Source of the DNA: Parus major
Lineage: Eukaryota > Chordata > Aves > Passeriformes > Paridae
Assembly (NCBI RefSeq): GCF_001522545.3
Contig: NC_031778.1
Span: forward strand, 23,596,943 to 23,660,942
Length of the DNA stretch: 64,000 nt
Reading direction: 5' to 3'
A program made the translations under genes and the position numbers. The notes below the pieces were generated by a model. The model worked only from the letters and a program-made list of their open reading frames with translations, was not told the DNA's origin and searched no databases. Below are positions 1 to 11,700 of this stretch, in pieces. Numbering within the stretch: position 1 is the first letter of the stretch; each line of letters starts with the position of its first letter.

Positions 1-285
1 CTATACATATAAATATATATAAAATATATATTATAAATTGTAAGAATAATATATAATTATAAATTATACATATATACATGTATATATACATATGTGTGTG
101 TATGTATATATATATAAATATATATATTTATTTTTATATATTTGTATTATATATTCTAAATATATTTATAATTAGATTATAAATATAAATATAAAATAAA
201 TATAAATATAAAATAAATATAAATATAAATATAAAATAAATATAAATATAAATATAAATATAAATATAAATAATTTTGTAAAATT
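1..285. repeat. AT-rich simple repeats, (AAATAT)n
   Basis: TATA-type runs at 1-170, then units of AAATAT / AAATAAAT at 175-275. Confidence 0.85.
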
Positions 286-1139
286 AATTCTTTTATTCTA
301 GAATTGCCACCCAAGAAGTCTCAGTCTCTGCAGACTCTTCCCCTGAATTCCCTGGGATTCTTTTCCTGCCTTCTCATTCCTGCTGGATCCGAGCCTTTGT
401 TCCGTGGTTCAGAATTTTTTCATTATTTTAAATCTTTCCCCATCACTTCCCACGCTGGAATTAAACAGAAAATTCCCCAAATGCTCCAAAAGCGGCCCCA
501 AAATCCGGATCCAGGAGCCCAAAATCCCAAAATGTTTCCCCCAGGACTCAGAAGTGCAAGGGAGGAAATTGAATTTCAGCAACAAGACCAGAAAGAATTA
601 TAAAAAATATGCATTTTTATTCATAGAAAAATAGAAATTCCAATAAATAACATTTGAATATAACAGTTAATAAACAAAAATATTCATCATACAAAATATT
701 TCTGTTTAACATTTATCTTATTTCTATTTATTTGTAATAGAATATTTAACACAGTTTATATTTTTTATTTATTTAATGAAGTTTGAAATTACATTAAATA
801 TCTCAAGGCTATAAATGTTATCATTTTTAAAAATTATTAATGTTATTTATTAATTTTAATGTCAGTGTTATTATTAATAATATTATTAATAATAATAATG
901 AACCTTAAATCTCAGCTCCTCCCTAGGACAACATTTCCCTTCTGGTTTTCCTTCTTCCTTACCTGAAAGGATCAAAGAATTGTATAATAATCATTAATTA
1001 GTAAAAAAAATTAATTATTTTAAATGAAATATTACATATAATTAATACAGTGATACAATTATTCTGTGTACAGTTATATGGAATTAATATAATTCTTCTA
1101 CATACAGTTATATAGAATTAATATATCAATAGAATTATT

Positions 1140-1400
1140 ATATAACATTATGTAGCCTATAGAATTATAAATATATTATATTATATTGAATTACTATAAA
1201 TTCATTATATACAATTATATTTAATGATATATAATTATATATAATATATACAATATATAATAAATGTAATATATAACAGAATATATATATTTTTATATAT
1301 AATGTATAATAATATTTTTTATATATATAAATATATATAAAATAAATATCTATTATATATAGTTTAAATATTATTAAAGCTATGTTTTTATTTAAAAAAA
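1140..1400. repeat. AT-rich low-complexity DNA
   Basis: Nearly pure A/T with short TATA-like runs; the minus-strand open frame here (Ile/Tyr-rich) is an artefact. Confidence 0.8.
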
Positions 1401-3162
1401 TAATAATAATGGGTGAAAATTTTTGCATTTTCACCAGCGGGATTTGACAAATTTGGATTAAAAAAGGAGCAGAAAAGGCCAAATCTCAAAGCTCCCCCTG
1501 GAACAAAGAAACCCAAACCCTGAAATAAAAAATGTTCCTAAAACGGAGCTCGGCTGCTCCAAGTGAGAACCGGGAAATTCCCACAAAATTCAATTTACAG
1601 GAGCCATTGAGGTAAAAATCCATTCCTGGGTAAAAAAACAGCTCCAAAGGAGATTGTGCAAAAAACCTCCCAAGAGACAAAAATCAGCTCAATTAGCTAA
1701 AGAGAGAAAAGTTGAATAAATATATTCATTAGTCATTAGCTAATGGCTTCATTACAATAAGCTGAGTTCCAATCATTTCCTTATTATTTAAAAATTTACT
1801 AATTACTGATTTCCTGTTCTTCCCCAGGACCCTCAAATGCCACAGAGAAATGAGAAAAATCCAACTCCTCTACGTAAATCCCAATTACACCCCAGCATTA
1901 ATTAACTAATTAACTGGTTAATTACCGAGCCCAGGTCTTGCAGAGCTCCCCGGGATTCCCATCCCCCCAAAGCTGGGTCCAGCCTGGCCTTGGGCACTTC
2001 CAGGGATCCTGAGCTCCCCTGGGAATCCCGGGAATCCCTTCCCAATCCCACTGGAATCGTTTCCCTCCTCAATCCCCCCAGAAATCCGGGATTTGTCCCT
2101 TCCCATCCCCAGGATTTGGAGCCAGGAGCTTCCCAGAGCATCCCAGGCTCATCCCAGCCACATCCACAGCCCCGGGAGGAGCTGGGAGAGACAAATAAAC
2201 ACAAATATCGGCCAGCCCTGATATTCCCAGCAGGATAAAATTCCCAGGAATGACATTTCCCCTGCTCTGTTACTATGGAGATTCCAGCAGGACCCGAGAG
2301 CGGAGCTGGGAGATGAGGAAAAGCTCCCAGAACAGATCCTGAGCTGTGATTCCAGAGCTGGGAATCCCAATCCAAAGGCAGGAACACGACAGGGAGCGGT
2401 GGGGCTCGATCACATCCAGGCTGCACCCCACAGCATCCCTGCTGGAATATCGGGATTGGAATTCCTGCCTCCAGCCGGATCAGAGCATCCAAACCCTGCG
2501 AGGGGCAGATCCCATCCCAGGAAATCAAGGAGCAGGGAAAAACCCCCACTGGAGCCTGCCTGCTCCTGCTTTTCCAGAGGAGGGAGGTTTCCCCTGGGAT
2601 TTATCCCTGGATCTCGGCTCCATGTGGATGTGCCAAGAGCCACCTGGGGCTCCATCATTTTCCATGGAGAAATCCCAGCTCCAGCCAGGAAAGGAGGGAT
2701 CCAAAATCCCACCTGAGCCCTGAGAGCCCAACCCTCATTCCAAACCTGCTTCCCATTCCAGGCACCACATTCCCACTTTTCATGGATGCTGGGAACATTC
2801 ATCCAGCTCCAGTCCCATTTCTTGCAGTTAATTCCTCCTTCCTTCTCCTCCCAGATTGATTTTCCAGCTCTCTCTGAGCACTCACTGATATCCAGCCCCA
2901 GGGAAGGGAGCAGCATTCCCATTCCATGGAGATGTTTATTATTTATTCCTCTTTAAGGCTCGTTAGATTAATCCATTTTAAATTACCACATGCTGCCAGG
3001 CACAATTATTGGAATTTATTGGGATCATTCCGGTGTTTTATTTCCCTCGGATGTGAGCTGGGGTTGCTTTTCCTGCACTCCCAGGGAGCTGGAGCAGCAT
3101 TTCCTTCTCCAGAGGGAACAACCTCCAGGAAACACTAATTCCCTTTTTTTTCTCTTCCAGAG

Positions 3163-3325
3163 GAATCACAGAATCATGGAATATTTGGGATCTCAGAGCC
3201 CATTCCCTGTGCAGGGAACCTTCCCCATCCCAGTGTGCTCCAAGCCTCATCCACCCTGGCCTTGGACAATTCCAGGGATTTCCAGCTCCTCTGGGCAAGG
3301 ACAGAATTCCTGCCTCTATTCCCGA
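3163..3325 (-). mobile_element. CR1 LINE 3' tail
   Basis: Bird CR1 end in reverse orientation: AATCACAGAATCATGGAATA, then the degraded gene-poor tail with CCTTGGACAATTCCAGGGAT. Confidence 0.75.
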
Positions 3326-4092
3326 GCTGGGGAGAAATTTTATTTTATTATTTTTTTTGCTTATCCAAAGTGCTGCTGCAGGGGGAAAGAGGCAGAGGCT
3401 GCTTTGAATCCCCCAGGATTCTCCCTCCCCAAACCCTGCAAAGGCTTTGGAAGTGTGGAGTTTAATCAGGAAACACAGCCACAAATTAAAGAAAAATCAA
3501 CTTTTTAACAGAGGAACAAAAAAGGGGCTCTTTGGGGTAAAACAAATGATTCTCTAGCAAAGGAGGCAGTGGGGAGCTTTGGATGCCACTGGGATTAATT
3601 CAGAGTTTTATCCCAATTATAAAAATCTCCCTCAGCAAGTCAGGAAATGGAATTTTGTCTCCTCTAGGAGCAGCCTCAGTTCCAGCCTTTCTCTGTGAGG
3701 TTCCAGCTCTGGAGTTTGGGAACAATTGAACAGAATTATCTCTGGGATGTGGATGCTGTGCTTTTCAAATCAGGCCTTGCTGTACCAGCTATAACCAAAG
3801 AACTCCAGATATTTAACCAAATATTCCCATTTTTCTGCCCTTTAGAGACCTCCCCATTCCCTCTCCTTCCATCAGCAGAGGGGGAAGCTCTGGAGTCACC
3901 AGGGGAATCTCCCAACAAAACAATTCAACTTTAACCCAAGCAGTTCCCCACGGCTCCCTGAGCTTTAACAAGTTTGTGCTGCTGGGAATGGAAACATTTC
4001 ACTCCCATGGATAAAGAGATTTCCAGCCCAGCTTCCCAAGGACACCCCAAAAACTTCTGCATCTGCTGCAGGTCCAGTCCCTGTGGTGAAAT

Positions 4093-4680
4093 AACCAAAA
4101 ACCAGGAGAAACCAAAATTCCAGAGCCACAGGATGGAATTCCTCACACTCCTCAAGCCTCAGACTTCCCTGGAAATCCAAATCTCCATTTTCAGCTCCTG
4201 CTTTTCCCCTCTGGGATATCTGAGCCAGCAAATACAAACCCTACCCAGTATTCCTGACACTACACTGAGGCCTTGTAATGACCAAAAACCAGAAGGAAAC
4301 AAAATCCCAGCAGTGTGGAACCATAGGATGGAATTCCTCATGCTCCTCAAACCTCAGACTTCCCTGGAAATCCAAATCTCAATTTTCAGCTCCTGCATTT
4401 TCCCCTCTGGAATGTCCCACCACAACCCTACCCAATATCCTGACACCCAGCACACTGAGGCTTTGTGTTTACCCTGAAATGATCAAAAACCAGAAGGAAA
4501 CAAAATCCCAGCAGTGTGGAACCAAAGGATGGAATTCCTCACACTCCCCAAGCCTCAGACTCCCCTGGAAATCCAAATCTTCACTTTCAGCTCCTGTTTT
4601 TCCCTGTGGGCTCTTTGTCCCAGCCCATATCCAACACTGCTGACCCCTGGCACTTTGTTTATTTTAAACACATTTTCTAT
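4093..4680. repeat. Three-copy ~190-bp tandem repeat
   Basis: Copies start near 4093, 4278 and 4481. Each contains GGATGGAATTCCTCA, then CCTGGAAATCCAAATCT about 45 bp later. Confidence 0.85.
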
Positions 4681-5184
4681 AAACTCCCTGAGCTGATACA
4701 CTTGGAGGCCTGCAAATAAACGAGCTCATTAAACAGCACTGGCACTTAGCAGGATCTCTGGTGGCCAATCCCAGCTCCAGCAGGGCTGGAATTTATAACT
4801 TTGATCCCCATTTAACCTGCTCATAACCATCAATCTCGGATTTTTATTGTCCTGTTCTGCGGCCTGAGCAGAAAACCTGCTCCAATTAGGGCCCCCTCCA
4901 TGAGTGACTCACAAATAAATACTGATTTTAACACCCCCAACACAATTCCCGGGATCCAGCTCTTATTTAAGCACTGCTGGAGCTTGGGAAGGGGTTTGTG
5001 ATGCCCAAAGCAGCCCCAGAGGGCTGGGGAACAGCAGGAGCTGCTCTGGGACAGCGCAGATGTCACCAGGAGGCTCCAGAGGGTGGCCCAGCATTCCCTG
5101 GAATGTTCCAGAACTCACCTGGAAAACGCTGGGAGATCCCATTAGGCTGCACTTGGCTCCAGGTCCTCGTTCAGCAGCAGCCTG

Positions 5185-5330
5185 GGATGGGATGGGGATG
5201 GGGATGGGGATGGGGATGGGAATGGGATGGGATGAGATGGGGATGGGAATGGGGATGAGATGGGGATGAGATGGGGATGAGATGGGGATGAGATGGGGAT
5301 GAGATGGGATGGGGATGGGATGGGGATGAT
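5185..5330. repeat. (GGGGAT/GGGATGA)n array
   Basis: Short G-rich units in tandem; at least four runs of GGGG separated by two bases, a strong G-quadruplex pattern on the plus strand. Confidence 0.9.
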
Positions 5331-5787
5331 GCATGGAGCAGGGCAGGCTGCCAGGAAAAAGAAATCAGAAATTAACACCTAATGATGCCAAGCTGCTGTT
5401 AATTCACCCCCAGCCCCAGGAGCTGCTGAAGGAATAACAGGAAAAACAGGAATAAAGAATTTCCTCTGGATCCCAGCCCAGCTCAGAGCTGGAATCTGCA
5501 CCCACAGATCCCTTTCTGTGAGGCTCTCCTGGGAAGGATCATCATTAACCCTGGAGATGGGTCAGGGTTAATTAAGGGGAATTATCCTGGTCACTTCAAG
5601 CCTGCCCCAGTTTTCTCCCCACATTCCTGCCAGAGCCAAGGGAGAGGCTCCAGGACATGGAAATCTGCTGCTCCCAGCTTTGGACAGGATTTGCTGCCAC
5701 ATTTTACTGCCCAAGAGTTCACTAAACAGAGAGATATCTGTAGGGGAAAACTCGTTTTGTCTTCACCTACCACCTCTGTTTCCCTGG

Positions 5788-5930
5788 AAAAACAAATCCT
5801 GGAATATCCTGAGCTGGAAGGGACCCACAGGGATCATCAAAGTCCAACTCCAGGCCCTGCACAGGACATCCCAACATTCCCACCTGTGCCTGAAAACATT
5901 ATCCAAATATTCCTGGAGCTCTGGAAGCCT
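5788..5930 (-). mobile_element. CR1 LINE fragment
   Basis: Reverse CR1 of a different subfamily type: GAGCTGGAAGGGACCCACAG followed by GATCATCAAAGTCCAACTCC. Confidence 0.75.
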
Positions 5931-6137
5931 TGGGACCATTCCCTGGGGAGCCTGGGAAAGAGCAGAACAAGGAATATTCCCTGTCAGGAAAAGCTGAAAT
6001 GAGCTTTCCATGCTGTGGTTTTACATCAACATTCCCACAAATTCCAGAGGATTCTGACCACGTGGAAAGTTTAGTGGAGACACATCCCTGGAATTGTTCA
6101 AAAAACATGGAAGTTTTCCACCTCGAGACAGAAAATC

Positions 6138-6310
6138 ACTGAGGCTGGAAAAGTTCCAGCCCAGAGCCCTGAGTGCCATATCCAGGAATTCCTTGGACAC
6201 CTCCAGGGATGGGCACTCCAAACCTCCCTGGGCAGCCCCTTCCAAGGCTTCACCACCCTTTCCATGGAGAAATTCCTGCTGATTCCAACCTGAGCCTCCC
6301 CTGGGATCCA
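6138..6310 (-). mobile_element. CR1 LINE fragment
   Basis: Reverse CR1 containing GACACCTCCAGGGATGGGCA and CCTGGGCAGCCCCTTCCAAG; same subfamily as the copies at 56.7 and 60.5 kb. Confidence 0.8.
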
Positions 6311-6394
6311 GAACCTGATGGAGAACACCAAGACTTCACCCACCTCAGAAGTAATTCAATCAAAGAGAACTGAGGGGTTGAGGTGCTTTTCCCA

Positions 6395-6545
6395 TGGAAT
6401 TCCATGGGATTCCGTGGAATCACAGATGGGTTTGGGCTGGAAGGACCTTAAAGACCACCCTGCCCTGGGTGGGGACACCTTCCCCCATCCCAGGCTGCTC
6501 CAGACCCCGTCCATCCCTGTGCCAGGAGCAGGGCTGGAAATCAGG
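6395..6545 (-). mobile_element. CR1 LINE 3' tail
   Basis: Reverse CR1 end: GGGTTTGGGCTGGAAGGACC, then GGGACACCTTCCCCCATCCC. Confidence 0.85.
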
Positions 6546-8585
6546 CACCAAAACCAACCCTGGCAGCCTGGAGGGTTTCAATCCCAATTATCCAACATTC
6601 CCGAGGCAGTGCTGACCTCTAGTGAGAGATCCCTGGAAAAGGGAGGATTTCTTGGGAGAAAGCTCCTTCCCAGCTGTTCCCGATTTCAGCTTCTGAAGGG
6701 CTCCTCAGGCACCTGGGGCAGGAGCACAAAGAACATCCTGGGGAAATCGGTCCAATGAATTCCTCTTTTGGAGGTGTTTTTCATCAGTGAGGGTTAAAGC
6801 TCAGAGAGAGGGGCTGCAGCTCCCAGGGGGATTTGTCTCCTTTGCAGAAGCCCCCCAGGACTGGAGAAGGATCCTGAAGGCTGCAGGGAATTCACAAACT
6901 GGAACTAAAGCTCAGGAAAACAGGAGCTGCAGGCTTGGATCACACATGGAGTGTCAGCCCAGAGGGAACAGCAGAGGAGCTTCTCCAAACAAAATGTGCC
7001 AGAGCTCAGGAGAAGCAGAAGAGCAAAATCCAATTTAATTCTCTCCCTCCCCAAGAAAAAAACTCAACCCAGCAGTGGGAGCAGCTTTGCCTTTGGATCC
7101 TCCAAGGGAAACTTCCCCCAAACTCTCCCCCCTGATCAGGGAAAAAACTGCCCCAACAACCCCCAAAACAACTCCAGAGCCCCCAACAGCCACAAGCACC
7201 AGTGTCCATGGCAAGGTTTTATTTCCAAACACCCCAAATCCACAAGAGCACGAGGAAACCTCCCAGGCAAGCTCAGAGCTCCAGGGAGGAGCAGGAAAAA
7301 GCAGCAGAGCTCAGGGAGCTGCCAAGCTGCTGCTCTGGGTTCCCACATGGTCCTTCAGAAGCCACAACCTTCACCCAAAATTTCCTTCAGGAAGGTGAGA
7401 ATTTTCCAAGGATACCAAAGAAATCTCCACTGCAGAAAGCCTCCTTTAAAACCAACTTTAATAGTGTGAGTTCTGCTGAAATTAAAAATATTAAGAATGT
7501 TCTACATGAAATGCAACATCTTTATTCTAACAAACTCCTCTCTCTGCTGCCAAGGACGCTCCAAAGGCTCCTGAGCTTTCCCTGTTCCCTGGAGCCATCC
7601 CAGGAATATTCCTGGGGCTCCACAAACCTCCTGCCCTTTAAAGCAGGATCAGCTCAGTTCAGGGATAATTTACCCAATTACCTCGAGGAGTAATTAACCA
7701 AAGCAAAATTGACTCTGCAGGAGCTCTGGGAACTCCCTGCTCAGCACGGAGCCTCCCATCAAGTGATGGGAAAATGAGGAGTTCCACCATGGAATTCAAG
7801 GCTTTGCCCTCTGCAAGCAAAATTCAGTTCTTGCTTTAATTCTTTTTATAGTTTTTTAGGCACTAACTCTTAAAAATGAATCAGTTTTCACATTATTCAG
7901 GCTTGGAGAGGTTATTGCTGTTCCTGAGCTGGGATAAATTCCAGGGTGAGCACGTCTGGAAGCGGAGATTCCTCTGAAATATTCCCTTGGCAGCTTTTCC
8001 TCACCTTTTTCTCCCAGAAAAAGGAAAGAGAGGAAGGAAGGTGTCCAAGAGGAGAGGCTGGGAAAGCCCCACCTCCATCCAGGCTCATCCCAGCAATTCC
8101 ACGATGGAATTTTCCCCTTTCACAGCTGGAGATCAAACCCTGGCCCTGCCTCAGCTACTCACGGAGAACTCGAGGCAGGAGGCAGCAGCAGGCACCCAGA
8201 GCTTCCACCAGAGCCACAATTCCAGCAGGATCCCTGGACTGCCCAGGAAGGAGGAGTTTTAGGCAATATTTTAAATCTAGGAGCTAGGCTTGCAGCAAAG
8301 CACGGAGCATCTGCTGGGGCTGGGCTCTGTGTCCCAGGAAATTCAGTGTATTCCTGCTGTTCACAGGGCCAAGCTGCTATTTCAGCACACTTCTGTGGGC
8401 CAGGGTGGAGAAACAGGAGGAGTAATGAGCTGGGAGCTGCAAAAAAAAATAAAATCAAGACATTCCTCAACCTCTGAGCTGGGCCAGCCTTTGATTCCTT
8501 TCCTTCATTAGGTTTTTAATTACTGGGAGATTTCTTTCTGAGAACAAATCCCAGGAATTTCACTCAGAGGTGGAGTTGCTGGCTG

Positions 8586-8775
8586 TTAAAAACAGCCAAA
8601 TTCTAATAAGCCCCTCGTTATTCTGGTTTTTAATTGTCCATGAACCCCTGTTAGTGATACCTGAGCTCCAAGTTTGGACAGGTATTTATTCCTGAAACTA
8701 AAGGCATCAGCTTTTGGCAGCAATTTTGTCAAATCATCTTCGTTCTGCCTTCTGAGCCTCTCCTGCTCTTCTGCT
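8586..8775 (-). CDS. MFSD1: MFSD1 exon 16, alternative C-terminal tail
   Basis: Acceptor TTCTTTTGCAG is in the right phase after exon 15. Encodes EAEEQERLRRQNEDDLTKLL and PKADAFSFRNKYLSKLGAQ, a charged cytosolic tail; the reading continues to TAA at 8586-8588. A second donor-like GTATCA sits after Gly-Ala-Gln at 8659-8660 in phase 0, so the true exon could be 8661-8775 with a further exon to the left that I could not identify. Confidence 0.6.
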
Positions 8776-11700
8776 CTGCAAAAGAAAAGTGGCAAAAGAT
8801 GTTTGCCCTGAGGGAAAACCCTGCCAAGCAGGGAATGGTTGTTGTTTCAGCATTATTTCATATTTTAATATCGTTATTGTTGTTTTAATGCCTAGGAAAT
8901 GTTCTGAGGTATTGGGTGAACCACCCTGAGATGTGCAGGGATCAATAATTCAGTGTAAAGAAAGAGAGAGGCTGATTTCTGCAGGTTCCTTTTATTTCAT
9001 TCCAAGATTTCCGTAGAAAGAGAAACCTTTTGGCTTTTCCCAGATTACAAAGTGCTCAGGGGAGCTTCTGGAACAATCTTCTATCTATTAAACAAACTTT
9101 CATCCCTTAAAACAAACATTACAATACAAAGAGAATTGAGAAGGCAATAAAAGACTGCTCAGCAGCCTCAGAATTCAGAAAATTATTAAAAAAAAAACCA
9201 AAACAAAAGTCCATTGGAGCATCTGTGGCTCTTTTTGCAGTGATGAAAGGAAACCCAAAGCTGTAAACACATTTCCAAAGTGGTTTTTGCACGAGGACAG
9301 AGAGCTGGGAGAGCTCTGGCTGGGAACACAAAGCTGCACCTGGGAGCTCTGGGGGTTTGTGGGGTGGCAGAGCTCAGCCAGGGCCCTCAGCCAAACCAAG
9401 GGATTTTGGAATTGTTTAAACAAAAAGCAGGAGCTGAGGCAGCGCTGGAAGGCCCCGGTGAGCGGATCCTCCAGGGAAGGGCAGGAACTGCAGCTCCGGG
9501 AGGAGCCAGAGCTCAGCTCAGGCTCTGCCACTCACTCAGCTCTCCTTTCTGAAACAAATGGGACAGTTACTGCAGGGCATCCCAAATAAAACAGAATCCA
9601 TGGAACTGGGACAGTTACTGCAGGCAGGGCATCCCAAATCCCACACAATCCATGGAATTGGGACAGTTACTGCAGGCAGGGAATCCCAAATAAAACAAAA
9701 TCCATGGAATTGGGACAGTTACTGCAGGCAGGGAATCCCAAATAAAACAGAATCCATGGAACTGGGACAGTTACTGCAGACAGGACATCCCAAATCCCAC
9801 AGAACCCCTGGAATTGGGATAGTGCCAGGAAAGGACAGCTGGATAAAGCTACCTCAAATATTGATTCACAGGAGGCAGGGATATGAAATCCTAAACCAGA
9901 CTGGTAAGAAAATAAATCCAATATAAATCAGACTGGAGGAATGATCTCCTTAATCCCTTCAGGACAAACATTTCCCGAGGACTCTGACATTTCCTGGCTC
10001 TGTACTTACTCAGAAGCAGCTGCTTTTTGCAGTTTTGCCCTTTTCTTTGCAGACCAGTTGAGATCACCACCTGTAACAGCAGCAATGTGCACTCTGAGAC
10101 CTTTAAAACTGGGATTGTTTTTGCCTTTGGTATCAAAGCTCCCCCCAGGAGTTCTCAGAGCACTGAGAAATCAGAGGAGTGATTTTACAGAAGTAGAAAT
10201 TGAGGTAAAGAGAAGCTGCAAAGACTCACCTGTGAGGTGATTCACAAAGTACAGCAGCACCACAGCTATCAGTGACACTGCAAAAGGAAAGGGACAAGAA
10301 ATGAACAGCTTGAACCCACAACCAAGATTTTCACGGTAACTCAGAGGGGTTTTCTGGTTTTGGAAATCTCCCTGTGCTCACAGCACGTGGTCATTCAGAA
10401 ATTATTTTCATTCTAAATTTGCAATTTATACTTGAAAAGCATTATTTGTCTACTTTCACTCCCTTTTTTAAACACTGAAACTCTTCACACTTCAGGCAAA
10501 CCCCAAGCACTCCACTGGCTGTGAGTTCATCCCAGCACTGCCCCAGCTGACACCTCTAGAAGAGGAATTGTTTCTGTTTTCCAGGAAATATGAACCCCAA
10601 AAGCCCAGTGGAGCTTCCTGAGGCCATTCCCAGGGTGTCCCACACTCACAGCAAACACAGGCACTGAAGAAGACCTCGAGGAACAGGTATCCCCTGGTGT
10701 CCAGGATCATTCCAGCTGCTATGGCAATCACTGCCAGGCCCAGGTTCTGGATGGACTGCATGCTGGGACACAGCAGGAACACCACTCAGTTCTTCTCTCA
10801 GCGAAATGGATTCAGATTTGCTCAGGAAAAGCTCCCCAGTGCCCCTGGAGCTCATGAGAGATGCTCATTCCCCATGTCTTGGGACATGGCAGAGTCAGGG
10901 CTCAGTTGCTTTGCAGAAGTTCCTGTGCCTGTCCCCAGCCTCAGGCTCTGCCCAAATCCCATCCCCAAAGCAGGCAGGGATTCCTGCTCCAGACCTGGAG
11001 GAGCTGGCAACCAGGAATGGGTTGGATCTGCTCAGGTGCAGTGGCTCAAGAGTGTCAGGAGTCAGGGAATGGTTTGGGATGGGAGGGACCGTAAAGCTCA
11101 CCCAGCCCCAAGGCAGGGACACCTCCCACTGCCCCTGGCTGCTCCCAGCACTGCCAGGGATGCTCTGGGAATCCCATCCCAGCCCCTCCTCAGCCTCACA
11201 GGGAGCAATCCCTTCCCAATGTCCCAAGTAAATCTCTTCTCCTTTATTTCAAACCATTCCCCCTTGGCCAAGGTTCCTCTCCAGCTCTCCTGCAATCTCC
11301 CTGCACTGGAATCCATCCAGCCCCTCCCAGCCAGGAATTCCTTCCCAAGATCCCAGCCAGCCCTGCCATTCCCTGGGTCCTGCCCCTCCATCCCTTGTCC
11401 CCATTCACCTGGGACAATCCCAGCCCACCCCCAGCTCCTGCTGGAGCTCTGGCCTGGCACAAACCCATGGAAATACTCACAAGCCATAGGCAGTTCCCAG
11501 CTGGTGCTCGGGGACCACGAAGGCCACCATGGGCCACAGGGCACAGGCCAGCAGGGAATAGGCCACACCCAGCAGGCACTGGGACACAGGACAACAAACA
11601 GGGTTACAGCACAGGCACACCCCAAAAATTCAGGTATTGCCCTTCCCTTTCCCCAAAAGGAGCTCAAGAAACACTTTGTGCAAGGAAATTCTACAAAAAT

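Larger units (their letters stand above)
1..8585. other. Intergenic, no gene recognised
   Basis: AT-rich simple sequence up to about 1.45 kb, then unique-looking DNA with minisatellites (4.1-4.7 and 5.2-5.3 kb) and CR1 tails (3.2, 5.8, 6.1 and 6.4 kb). All open frames are short and repeat-derived. The far left part of MFSD1's long transcript could lie here. Confidence 0.7.
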
